Positions 1 to 5,127 of a stretch of DNA of 5,127 nt are shown here, piece after piece. The notes under the pieces were generated by a model. It had not been told where the DNA came from. It did no database searches and worked only from the letters and a program-made list of their open reading frames with translations. The translations under genes and the position numbers were made by a program. Numbering within the stretch: the stretch's first letter is position 1; the number at the start of each line of letters is the position of its first letter. The stretch is from positions 1 to 5,127 of the forward strand of contig JANOVT010000234.1 in NCBI GenBank assembly GCA_031417525.1, written 5' to 3'. Source of the DNA: JAIBBG01 sp031417525. Its GTDB lineage: Bacteria > Bacteroidota > Bacteroidia > Flavobacteriales_D > Sanyastnellaceae.

Positions 1-856
1 TGGTTCGCTCAAAATGGATGCATTCAAAAAAGAATTCCCTGATCGCTTCTATCAGGTCGGAATTGCAGAGGCAAATATGATGGGTCTCGCAGCAGGAATG
101 ACCATCGGAGGATATATTCCTTTCACCGGCACATTCGCCAATTTTTCTACCGGAAGAGTTTATGATCAGATCAGACAGAGCATTGCTTACAGCGATAAAA
201 ATGTAAAGATCTGTGCTTCACATGCCGGACTTACACTCGGCGAAGACGGCGCAACACACCAGATTCTCGAAGACCTGGGAATGATGAGCATGCTTCCAAA
301 TATGACGGTCATTAATCCTTGTGACTATAACCAGACGAAAGCGGCGACATTAGCCATTGCCGATCATCACGGACCTGTTTATCTCCGCTTCGGTCGCCCG
401 AAAGTGGCCATTTTCACTGAAGCGGATCAGAAATTTGAAATTGGAAAAGCCTGGCATATCCATAGCGGATCAGATGTCACCATCATCGCAACAGGCCATC
501 TGGTGTGGAAAGCAGTAGAAGCGGCAAAAACGCTTGAAGCTGAAGGCATCACCGTCGACCTGATCAATATGCATACGATCAAACCACTAGACGTTGAAGC
601 CATAGTTCGTTCGGCTGCTAAAACAGGTGCTGTTGTGACGGCAGAAGAGCATCAGATAAATGGTGGCTTAGGTAGTCTGGTAGCTCAGGCACTTGGCAAA
701 CACATTCCAACGCCGATTGAATTTGTGGGTGTGAATGACTCATTTGGCGAAAGCGGAACACCGGAACAGCTCATGAAAAAGTACGGTCTCGAGGTAGTGA
801 ATATCATTGATGCTGCGAAAAAAGTAGTCGCGAGAAAGGTGATGATTCATGGTTAA
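1..856 (+). CDS. tkt: Transketolase, C-terminal subunit/half (5' end outside the window)
   Basis: Transketolase moves two-carbon ketol units between sugar phosphates in the non-oxidative pentose phosphate pathway, using thiamine diphosphate in the cytoplasm. The reading frame is already open at base 2 (G-S-L-K before the Met at 14), so the ATG at 14 is internal and the true start lies upstream. Numbering from that Met, residues 1-135 are the pyrimidine-binding domain. It contains VGIAEANMMG, whose Glu19 (codon 68-70) matches the thiamine-activating glutamate of the family, and HAGLTLGEDGATHQ (70-83). Residues of about 150-270 form the transketolase C-terminal domain, with a DSFGESGTP motif at 242-250. 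This pattern fits the separate C-terminal transketolase subunit of roughly 310-320 residues common in Bacteroidota, so about 40 residues are probably missing. A single-chain transketolase cannot be excluded without the upstream sequence. The gene ends in TAA at 854-856. No clear terminator follows. Confidence 0.94.
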   Translation, partial: GSLKMDAFKKEFPDRFYQVGIAEANMMGLAAGMTIGGYIPFTGTFANFSTGRVYDQIRQSIAYSDKNVKICASHAGLTLGEDGATHQILEDLGMMSMLPNMTVINPCDYNQTKAATLAIADHHGPVYLRFGRPKVAIFTEADQKFEIGKAWHIHSGSDVTIIATGHLVWKAVEAAKTLEAEGITVDLINMHTIKPLDVEAIVRSAAKTGAVVTAEEHQINGGLGSLVAQALGKHIPTPIEFVGVNDSFGESGTPEQLMKKYGLEVVNIIDAAKKVVARKVMIHG

Positions 857-971
857 TAACGTCCAAGTGCTGTCTCAATTAGTGCTTTGGTGCTTACAGG
901 CTAGGCTTTGGTTTTCGTAATCAGAGAAGGCTTTCGATGGCTCAACAATGCTCAAATCACGAAGTGAAAAT

Positions 972-1001
972 TTTGTGACCTTTGTGTGAAATTCCTTTGA
1001 G
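972..1001 (+). repeat. Dispersed 30-bp intergenic repeat, copy 1
   Basis: The 30 bases starting TTTGTGACCTTTG and ending CTTTGAG match positions 2970-2999 with four mismatches and no gaps. Both copies are followed within about 10-20 bases by a GGTTTCA block (1011-1017 here). The sequence is a run of degenerate CTTTGTG-like words. From memory, similar CTTTGTG/CTTTGCG word runs occur between genes in many Bacteroidota genomes, but I know of no assigned function. Confidence 0.65.
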
Positions 1002-1058
1002 CATCTTTGTGGTTTCAAGCCTCTGTAGCTTTACCTGTTAATCCGAATTGTTCATTCT

Positions 1059-1081
1059 CATCTCATTTTAAAATGAAGATG
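1059..1081. repeat. Imperfect inverted repeat with a 14-bp perfect palindromic core
   Basis: The core TCATTTTAAAATGA at 1063-1076 is a perfect palindrome. It extends outward as CATC (1059-1062) pairing with GATG (1078-1081) if A1077 is bulged. It lies about 115 bases upstream of the cmk start. It could be an operator for a dimeric regulator or a weak transcription-ending hairpin for transketolase. No T-run follows, and the AT-rich core could arise by chance, so its function is open. Confidence 0.4.
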
Positions 1082-1196
1082 TGTTCGACTGACTTGAGTC
1101 TTTCGGTATTAGCACAATCAAACCTGAACTGTAACGCACAAACCATGTCGAACGAGCGCTTTTTCTATTAACTTCGCCGCAAACCCCCAAACTCTA

Positions 1197-1907
1197 GTGA
1201 AATCCAAAATCAATATCGCCATTGACGGTTACTCTTCCTGTGGGAAAAGTACCATTGCAAAAGCCATTGCCAAGGAGCTCAACTATGTGTACATCGACAG
1301 TGGGGCCATGTACCGGGCGATTACGCTGTACGCACTACAGCATAGTTACATTCATCCAAATGGTGATCTTGATACAGATGGACTTGTTCATGCACTAGAT
1401 ATGGTGATGATCAATTTCAAATACAATACAGATGTTCAGCAGTATGAGACTTTTCTGAATGGCCAGAATGTAGAGCGTGAAATCCGCTCGCTTCAGGTAA
1501 GCAATTATGTGTCGCCTGTTTCCAATGTGAAAGAGGTGCGCGGCAAATTGGTGAGATTGCAGAAACGCATTGCTGAAGCTAAAGGTGTTGTGATGGATGG
1601 AAGGGATATCGGCACAGTTGTGTTGCCGGATGCAGAATTGAAAATATTCATGACCGCCGACAATAAAATCAGAGCGCAGCGTCGTTTTGAAGAATTAAAA
1701 AGTATGGGCGTGGAGACTTCGTTGGAAGATGTATTACGCAATTTGAATTCGCGTGATGAATACGATAGCACTCGCAGCAATGATCCACTTCGACGAGCAG
1801 AAGATGCATTAGTAATTGATAACACCCACCTCACCATCGAAGAACAGTTCCAGTTTGTGATGAACAATGTCATGAAACGTCTTGGAACTGTTGAAGGAGT
1901 AGTCTGA
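1197..1907 (+). CDS. cmk: (d)CMP kinase (cytidylate kinase)
   Basis: This enzyme transfers phosphate from ATP to CMP or dCMP in the cytoplasm, feeding CTP and dCTP synthesis and recycling cytidine from RNA and phospholipid turnover. The 236-residue product is close to the family norm of about 220-230. Visible motifs are the P-loop GYSSCGKS (11-18), YIDSGAMYR (32-40) in the nucleotide-binding region, MDGRDIGTVV (133-142), the arginine-rich lid around R159-R163, and a C-terminal RDEYDSTRSNDPL (186-198) followed by DALVIDNT (203-210). The start is GTG at 1197. It places the P-loop at the usual distance from the N-terminus, and no in-frame ATG lies within the 50 bases upstream. No strong Shine-Dalgarno is visible. 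The ion-channel gene begins 26 bases after the stop, so the two are probably one transcript, although their functions are not obviously linked. Confidence 0.96.
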   Translation: MKSKINIAIDGYSSCGKSTIAKAIAKELNYVYIDSGAMYRAITLYALQHSYIHPNGDLDTDGLVHALDMVMINFKYNTDVQQYETFLNGQNVEREIRSLQVSNYVSPVSNVKEVRGKLVRLQKRIAEAKGVVMDGRDIGTVVLPDAELKIFMTADNKIRAQRRFEELKSMGVETSLEDVLRNLNSRDEYDSTRSNDPLRRAEDALVIDNTHLTIEEQFQFVMNNVMKRLGTVEGVV

Positions 1908-1933
1908 AATTATTAATCCAATAAGAGAGTAAC

Positions 1934-2680
1934 ATGTCTCGCGTTCGCAAATTTTTTCTCGGACACGGCATTGTGAAACACAAACCTGCAAATGCCATCC
2001 GTGGTCAGGTTTTTATCGTCCTTCGCATCTGGCGCAACTACAGTCATCATGATTTTGGTTTAGAACGTTTCATCCGATTGTTTCTGGCGTGCGCGCAATT
2101 TCTATCACTCGGATTGTACCTCAAACACCTTCTCGGTTCAGCGAACAGCACCACCCGAAAGATTGCTATCGAGTTTTATGTTTTCTTCAAGATGGCATGT
2201 CCACTTTTATTTCTTGCTGCCGGCTGGACGAAATACGATTGGACCATCATCCTCATCGTTTATTTTCTGATAGAAACTGTTATTTATGTCACTTCATTGA
2301 TCTTCATCTCGGATGTTGTGCGCGACAACGTTCAACCCAGAAGATCACTTGCTTTGCTCTTCATCAATTTTTTCGAATTGGTTTTTGACTTCGCCTTCAT
2401 CTACGCATTTTATGATTTGCGTGTAAAAGATTTTTTCACCCGAGATCTGCTTGGAGGTATTGACGCCATCTATTTCAGTTTCGTAACTGCCGCAACCGTT
2501 GGATATGGAGACATAGCACCTAAATCAAGTGTAGCAGAGAAACTGGCTATCGCTCAATTGACGGTCACTTTCATTTTCGTAGGTCTTTTCTTAAATTACT
2601 TCGCGAATCTTTTGAATCGTGTAAACAAAGTGGATACGACTTCCGCTTTTAAGAAGATGAGACACACTCCCAAAAAGTAA
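1934..2680 (+). CDS. Potassium channel family membrane protein
   Basis: Likely an inner-membrane tetrameric ion channel that passes K+. The key evidence is AATVGYGD (186-193), the K+ selectivity filter, preceded by a pore-helix segment (about 174-187) and framed by two hydrophobic helices at about 139-160 and 203-227; this is the two-helix pore module (Ion_trans_2 type). Upstream are roughly three further hydrophobic segments (about 46-66, 79-97 and 103-125). The first 45 residues are basic and probably cytoplasmic. I see no arginine-ladder S4 helix, so voltage sensing is not supported, and no RCK/TrkA-N or cyclic-nucleotide domain follows: the protein ends with a short basic tail (K-K-M-R-H-T-P-K-K). 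It has 248 residues and starts with ATG. Selectivity for K+ follows from the filter; gating and physiological role are unknown. It probably depends on the cmk promoter. Confidence 0.85.
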   Translation: MSRVRKFFLGHGIVKHKPANAIRGQVFIVLRIWRNYSHHDFGLERFIRLFLACAQFLSLGLYLKHLLGSANSTTRKIAIEFYVFFKMACPLLFLAAGWTKYDWTIILIVYFLIETVIYVTSLIFISDVVRDNVQPRRSLALLFINFFELVFDFAFIYAFYDLRVKDFFTRDLLGGIDAIYFSFVTAATVGYGDIAPKSSVAEKLAIAQLTVTFIFVGLFLNYFANLLNRVNKVDTTSAFKKMRHTPKK

Positions 2681-2700
2681 GAATACAATTTGGAGTATTC
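2681..2700 (+). terminator. Hairpin directly after the channel stop codon, possible weak terminator
   Basis: GAATAC (2681-2686) and GTATTC (2695-2700) are perfect inverted repeats around an 8-base loop, starting at the base after the TAA stop. The stem is short and AT-rich and no T-run follows, so intrinsic termination here would be weak. It may instead be an mRNA-end structure or chance. Confidence 0.3.
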
Positions 2701-2741
2701 AGCTTTGCGTCCAATTTCCACTCAACTCTTTAATTTTGAAT

Positions 2742-2905
2742 CTTGTGACGGCTCAGTCAAAAATCAAATACATTGTCACAAATTTGTGACGGCTTGTTCA
2801 GAAAATGAATTATCCGTCACAAATTTGTGACGGCTTGTTCAGAAAATGAATTACCCGTCACAAATTTGTGACGGATCATTCAGAAATTGAAAACACTGTC
2901 ACAAA
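2742..2905. repeat. Four tandem 41-bp hairpin units
   Basis: Units lie at 2742-2782, 2783-2823, 2824-2864 and 2865-2905, with an exact 41-base period. Each starts TTTGTGACGG (or a variant) and ends CCGTCACAAA (or a variant), forming a 10-bp stem around a 21-base loop. Where units meet, the ends create the palindrome GTCACAAATTTGTGAC (2775-2790, 2816-2831, 2857-2872), extended to 20 bp in the second and third. Units 2 and 3 differ only at one base near the loop end. In the outer units, stem changes are mostly G-T pairs that would still pair as G-U in RNA; the exception is the outermost C2742/A2782 mismatch. The loops of units 2-4 also contain TTCA-N5-TGAA, a possible inner stem. The array starts and ends with half palindromes, so the hairpin, rather than the palindrome, is the natural unit. 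Function is unknown. Confidence 0.85.
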
Positions 2906-2965
2906 AATTTCAGTTCATACTTCCCATTGTATTTTTTACCAATCGACGATACTAAAGAAGCACGC

Positions 2966-3047
2966 AATCTTTGTGACCTTTGAGTGGCATTTCTTTGAGT
3001 CCTTGCGTGCCACTCGTGGTGGTTTCACGAACTTACGTGCAAAGATT
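2966..3047. repeat. Nested inverted-repeat element containing dispersed repeat copy 2
   Basis: The outer ends AATCTTTG (2966-2973) and CAAAGATT (3040-3047) are perfect 8-bp inverted repeats. Inside lies a second perfect 8-bp pair, GAGTGGCA (2982-2989) and TGCCACTC (3008-3015), separated by 18 bases. The 30 bases at 2970-2999 match 972-1001 with four mismatches, and GGTTTCA recurs at 3021-3026 and adjacent bases. The nested pairs could give a folded RNA or a cruciform, and the general form resembles a small non-autonomous mobile element. No target-site duplication is evident. Confidence 0.55.
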
Positions 3048-3090
3048 TAATTCAATCAATAGAATAATAAAACACGACACTTCCCAAAAA

Positions 3091-3358
3091 TCATTTTCCC
3101 GCTACTTTCGCTTTTTCCTTCTCCAACTTTCTAAAATGTCTTCTCATCAGAAAATTATCCTTGAACGTATCCACATTTTCATTCAATCCGGCAGAACCTT
3201 CTTTCAAATTCAACATAGTAGAATTGAGATCATGCACAAAAAGTGGTATCCATTATCAACGCTCACACCGAACCTTCACCGTTTTTAATCTGAACTGAAA
3301 TAGACATTTCATCTGTTTCAATTTGCTGAAGTGAATTCATCAACACCAAATATTCATG
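3091..3358 (-). pseudogene. Remnant of an MCE/MlaD-family protein (C-terminal end only)
   Basis: Read on the minus strand, 3358-3266 encodes a stretch containing SVQIKNGEGSV, then a TGA (3263-3265) where the family pattern expects glycine (GGA differs by one base), then ALIMDTTF. The frame then shifts at a five-base T-run (plus-strand A-run 3238-3242). The next frame, 3237-3094, continues VHDLNSTMLNLKEGSAG, NENVDTF, KDNFLMRRHF and a lysine-rich end, stopping with TGA at 3091-3093. Joined, these read GEGSVGALIxDTTFVHDLNS, followed by the NLKEGSxGLxENxxxxKxNFLxR pattern I recognise from C-termini of Bacteroidota MCE-domain substrate-binding proteins of phospholipid ABC transporters. Only about 90 of the usual 300 or more residues remain. 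The MCE domain and N-terminal anchor are absent, because the region upstream on this strand is the CoA-transferase gene. Its left boundary on the protein is approximate. The family match is from memory of the pattern. Confidence 0.72.
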
Positions 3359-3362
3359 GCAA

Positions 3363-4691
3363 CTAACCTATTCTACCATACATCTCTGCAGCGATCTTTT
3401 GTAAAGTTTCCCTGTTATCTGGATGTGCGATATTGATTAAGGCTTTTGCGCGTTGTGCAATGTTTTTACCATACAAATCTGCAATGCCAAATTCAGTAAC
3501 TACATAATGGACATGCGCTCTGGTTGTAACAACTCCCGCGCCCGGCTTGAGCACCGGCACTATTTTGGAAATCCCTTTTGCCGTGACAGATCGCATGGCG
3601 ATGATTGGTTTTCCACCTTCACTTAACGATGCTCCACGCATAAAATCCATCTGTCCTCCTACTCCACTAATGATATGACTACCGATGGAATCCGCACATA
3701 TCTGACCACTCAGATCAATTTCTACTGCGCTGTTGATCGCAATCACTTTCGGGTTGCTTCGAATGATGGAAGTGTCATTGACGTAAGTGATATCAAGCAT
3801 CGCCACCATGGGATTATCATCCATAAAATCATATAGCTTTCGTGAACCCATCGCAAACCCTGAAACAATTTTCCCTGGATGCCTTTTCTTCAAACTTCCA
3901 TTGATGACACCTTTCTCGACAAGCGGCAGAATGCCATCTGAAAACATTTCTGTATGAATACCTAAATTTTTATGTGTCGACAAACATTGGAGCACTGCAT
4001 TTGGTATTGTGCCAATCCCCATCTGCAAAGTGGATCCATCTTCTATCAACGACGCTACCAATTCTCCAATGCGCACATCAATTTCATCTGGAGTGTGCGG
4101 AATCAATTCGAAAATTTCCGCATTTGTCTCCACCATTTTTTCGAATCTGCTGTAGTGAATCTGACCATCGCCATGAGTTCTTGGCATCCGTGGATTCACC
4201 AATGCTACAATTTTCCGAGCGACATCAGTGGCAGATTTGGTAATATCTACTGATACACCCATAGAACAATATCCGTGTTTGTCGGGTGGTGAAACCTGAA
4301 TCAAAGCGGTATCGATTGGCAAAACTCCTTTTCTAAAGAGTGCCGGAATTTCACTTAAAAAAACAGGAATGTATTGCACATTGACATGATCAGTGAATGC
4401 ACGAAGATTATCGCCAATAAAAAAGCTATTGACAAGAAAAGTATCTGCGTACTCCGGCAATGCGTATCTGGCTTGTCCTTCCGTGTGCATTTGCACAATC
4501 TCAATATTTTTTAATTGTCCGTTTCTGTCGGAAAGCGCTTCCACCAGCGCCGTTGGCGTTGCTGCTCCACCCTGAATAAAAACTCGTTCTCCGGATAAAA
4601 TTTGACTTACAGCGTCTTTCGCAGATGTATATGCACTACCTTCACTCATGGATGTAAAGTACGTCCATTCATAAGTGTTTTCGGAAATCAC
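3363..4691 (-). CDS. Acetyl-CoA hydrolase/transferase family protein, 4-hydroxybutyrate CoA-transferase-like
   Basis: Family I CoA-transferases move CoA between acyl groups through a glutamyl-CoA thioester. This 442-residue product matches the acetyl-CoA hydrolase/transferase fold from end to end. The N-terminal half has SGERVFIQGGAATPTALVEAL (33-53) and VSPPDKHGYCSMGVS (133-147). The middle has GIGTIPNAV (225-233) and GIHTEMFSDG (244-253), where Glu248 is the likely catalytic glutamate. The C-terminal half has GVGGQMDFMRGA (343-354) and VVTEFGIADLYGK (397-409). The form is closest to 4-hydroxybutyrate CoA-transferase-like enzymes used in aminobutyrate/succinate or acetate metabolism, but the acyl substrate cannot be fixed from sequence alone. 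The longest frame begins with GTG at 4689-4691. The ATG at 4647-4649 (Met15) starts nearer the conserved region and is the more likely true start, giving 428 residues. It is transcribed divergently from the glycosidase and stands alone, with only the MCE remnant downstream. Confidence 0.92.
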   Translation of the reverse strand: MISENTYEWTYFTSMSEGSAYTSAKDAVSQILSGERVFIQGGAATPTALVEALSDRNGQLKNIEIVQMHTEGQARYALPEYADTFLVNSFFIGDNLRAFTDHVNVQYIPVFLSEIPALFRKGVLPIDTALIQVSPPDKHGYCSMGVSVDITKSATDVARKIVALVNPRMPRTHGDGQIHYSRFEKMVETNAEIFELIPHTPDEIDVRIGELVASLIEDGSTLQMGIGTIPNAVLQCLSTHKNLGIHTEMFSDGILPLVEKGVINGSLKKRHPGKIVSGFAMGSRKLYDFMDDNPMVAMLDITYVNDTSIIRSNPKVIAINSAVEIDLSGQICADSIGSHIISGVGGQMDFMRGASLSEGGKPIIAMRSVTAKGISKIVPVLKPGAGVVTTRAHVHYVVTEFGIADLYGKNIAQRAKALINIAHPDNRETLQKIAAEMYGRIG

Positions 4692-4846
4692 AGCAATCAG
4701 TGAGCGATGTGATGAATGTCATTGTGTGTGGCAAGAAACCTTATGAAACTTCAAGTTCACAGGCTATTGTTGTTAATCCTCTGCAATCAGGGCACTAAAG
4801 TTGAATCCTATTGGTTCTATTTGCGTAAACGGAAAACTATCGACAG
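4692..4846. promoter_or_regulatory. Divergent intergenic region between CoA-transferase and glycosidase genes
   Basis: These 155 bases separate two genes read in opposite directions, so they should carry the promoters of both. TCTATTTG at 4816-4823 resembles the Bacteroidota -7 element (TAnnTTTG) with one mismatch and sits 23 bases before the glycosidase ATG, but no -33 TTTG lies at the proper distance. I found no palindromic operator. The exact promoter positions are unresolved. Confidence 0.35.
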
Positions 4847-5127
4847 ATGAAATTGATCAGGAACATATTCGCTTTTACTTCATTGATGATGCTCGTTTCT
4901 CAGAGCGCTTCAGCACAAAAACCGTGTTTCCTGGTGTCTTCAACTCCATGGGCCGATTCATTGATCGAAACCATGTCTCTTCACGAGCAGATCGGCCAGT
5001 TGTTTATGATGGCAACATGGAGCGATCCAAATCACCGCGATTACAATCCCAAAGAAGTTCAGACACAAATCGATCAATACGGCATAGGTGGTCTCATCTT
5101 TATGCAGGGAAGTCCTGGTCGACAGGC
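4847..5127 (+). CDS. Exported glycoside hydrolase family 3 (beta-N-acetylhexosaminidase-like), N-terminal part
   Basis: GH3 beta-N-acetylhexosaminidases cleave terminal N-acetylglucosamine from peptidoglycan fragments or chitin oligosaccharides. The 93 codons present begin with ATG at 4847. Residues 1-23 form a signal peptide: K2 and R5, a hydrophobic core of about 7-17, then S-A-S-A before Q24, a typical cleavage site; there is no lipobox cysteine. The mature start leads into WADSLIETMSLHEQIGQLFM (35-54), the standard opening helix of the GH3 catalytic barrel, and then IDQYGIGGLIFMQGSPGRQ (75-93), the first barrel strand and following loop. The catalytic Asp and the Asp/His acid-base region lie beyond the window. 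In Bacteroidota, enzymes with this start are often about 1000 residues with a C-terminal beta-lactamase-like domain; whether this one is cannot be seen. The protein is probably periplasmic. No strong Shine-Dalgarno precedes the ATG. Confidence 0.87.
   Translation, partial: MKLIRNIFAFTSLMMLVSQSASAQKPCFLVSSTPWADSLIETMSLHEQIGQLFMMATWSDPNHRDYNPKEVQTQIDQYGIGGLIFMQGSPGRQ

Larger units (their letters stand above)
857..1196. other. Intergenic region between transketolase and cmk
   Basis: This 340-base stretch holds no convincing gene. The longest open stretch I read on the plus strand (about 1000-1170, cysteine- and serine-rich) resembles no family I know and has no clear start signal. The region contains one copy of a dispersed repeat (972-1001) and a 14-bp palindrome (1063-1076), both listed separately. 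It should also contain the cmk promoter, but I could not find a good match to the Bacteroidota TTTG / TAnnTTTG promoter pair. Confidence 0.6.
2681..3362. other. 682-base region without an intact gene
   Basis: This stretch lies between the stop of the channel gene (+) and the stop of the CoA-transferase gene (-). It contains a small hairpin at 2681-2700, a tandem hairpin array at 2742-2905, a nested inverted-repeat element at 2966-3047 and an MCE-family gene remnant at 3091-3358; all are listed separately. Open plus-strand stretches here (about 2868-3050 and 2980-3288) run across repeats or opposite the remnant and resemble no protein family, so I do not call them genes. The bases at 2701-2741 and 2906-2965 show nothing I can interpret. 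Confidence 0.7.

Noticed and set aside
1000..1170. Open plus-strand frame of about 57 codons upstream of cmk
   Set aside because: It has no good start, shows no family resemblance, begins inside the dispersed repeat, and is of a length expected by chance.
1505..1991. Minus-strand reading frames opposite cmk and the start of the channel gene
   Set aside because: They are antisense shadows of genes with clear family motifs on the plus strand.
2742..2905. CRP/FNR-type binding sites suggested by TGTGA and TCACA words
   Set aside because: The halves face the wrong way at close range (TCACA before TGTGA). In the correct order they are separated by more than 20 bases instead of about 6.
2775..2913. 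CRISPR-like regular spacing of the palindrome GTCACAAATTTGTGAC
   Set aside because: The sequence between the palindromes is itself repeated (two 25-base intervals differ at one base), so these are tandem repeats without unique spacers. No cas gene is present.
2868..3288. Plus-strand open stretches of 60 and about 100 codons
   Set aside because: They cross the hairpin array and nested repeat, or lie opposite the MCE remnant. Their translations resemble no protein family, and the minus-strand reading explains the downstream part better.
3972..4575. Plus-strand reading frames opposite the CoA-transferase gene
   Set aside because: The minus strand encodes a full-length CoA-transferase with its motifs in order. 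The plus-strand products are cysteine- and histidine-rich noise.
4712..4798. 28-codon plus-strand reading frame starting M-N-V-I-V-C-G-K-K-P-Y-E
   Set aside because: It looks somewhat protein-like, but it is very short, has no recognisable family or ribosome-binding site, and lies in the divergent promoter region. It could be a gene-end remnant, but I cannot support that.
4801..4823. Bacteroidota-type promoter (TTG at 4801 and TCTATTTG at 4816) for the glycosidase
   Set aside because: The spacing between the two elements is only about 12 bases instead of about 19, and the -7 element has a mismatch in its TA pair. I left it as a remark within the intergenic entry.

Overview
The window looks like chromosomal DNA from a member of the Bacteroidota. 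The evidence is indirect: a transketolase C-terminal half of the type this phylum often encodes as a separate subunit gene, very weak Shine-Dalgarno sites, moderate to low GC, a secreted family-3 glycoside hydrolase with an A-S-A|Q signal cleavage site, and an MCE/MlaD-type C-terminus typical of these genomes. No plasmid, phage or defence gene is visible.

Layout: (1) 1-856 (+), 3' part of a transketolase gene, cut by the window edge. (2) 857-1196, a 340-base gap holding one copy of a dispersed 30-bp repeat and a 14-bp perfect palindrome. (3) 1197-1907 (+), cytidylate kinase (cmk), followed after 26 bases by (4) 1934-2680 (+), a membrane protein with a K+-channel selectivity filter; the two are probably co-transcribed. 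(5) 2681-3362, a 682-base stretch without an intact gene. It contains a small hairpin, four tandem 41-bp units each able to fold into a 9-10 bp stem-loop, a second copy of the dispersed repeat inside an 82-bp nested inverted-repeat structure, and on the minus strand the decayed C-terminal end of an MCE (MlaD-like) lipid-transport protein broken by one stop and one frameshift. (6) 3363-4691 (-), an acetyl-CoA hydrolase/transferase-family protein resembling 4-hydroxybutyrate CoA-transferase. (7) 4692-4846, a divergent intergenic region. (8) 4847-5127 (+), the N-terminus of an exported family-3 glycoside hydrolase, which runs off the right edge.

The genes are mostly housekeeping or metabolic: pentose-phosphate carbon shuffling, CMP/dCMP phosphorylation, ion conductance, CoA transfer, and periplasmic hexosaminide hydrolysis. 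They do not form one pathway. I see no convincing new multi-gene system. The parts that known genes do not explain are the 2681-3362 region (hairpin array, nested repeat and pseudogene) and the repeat family it shares with 857-1196.
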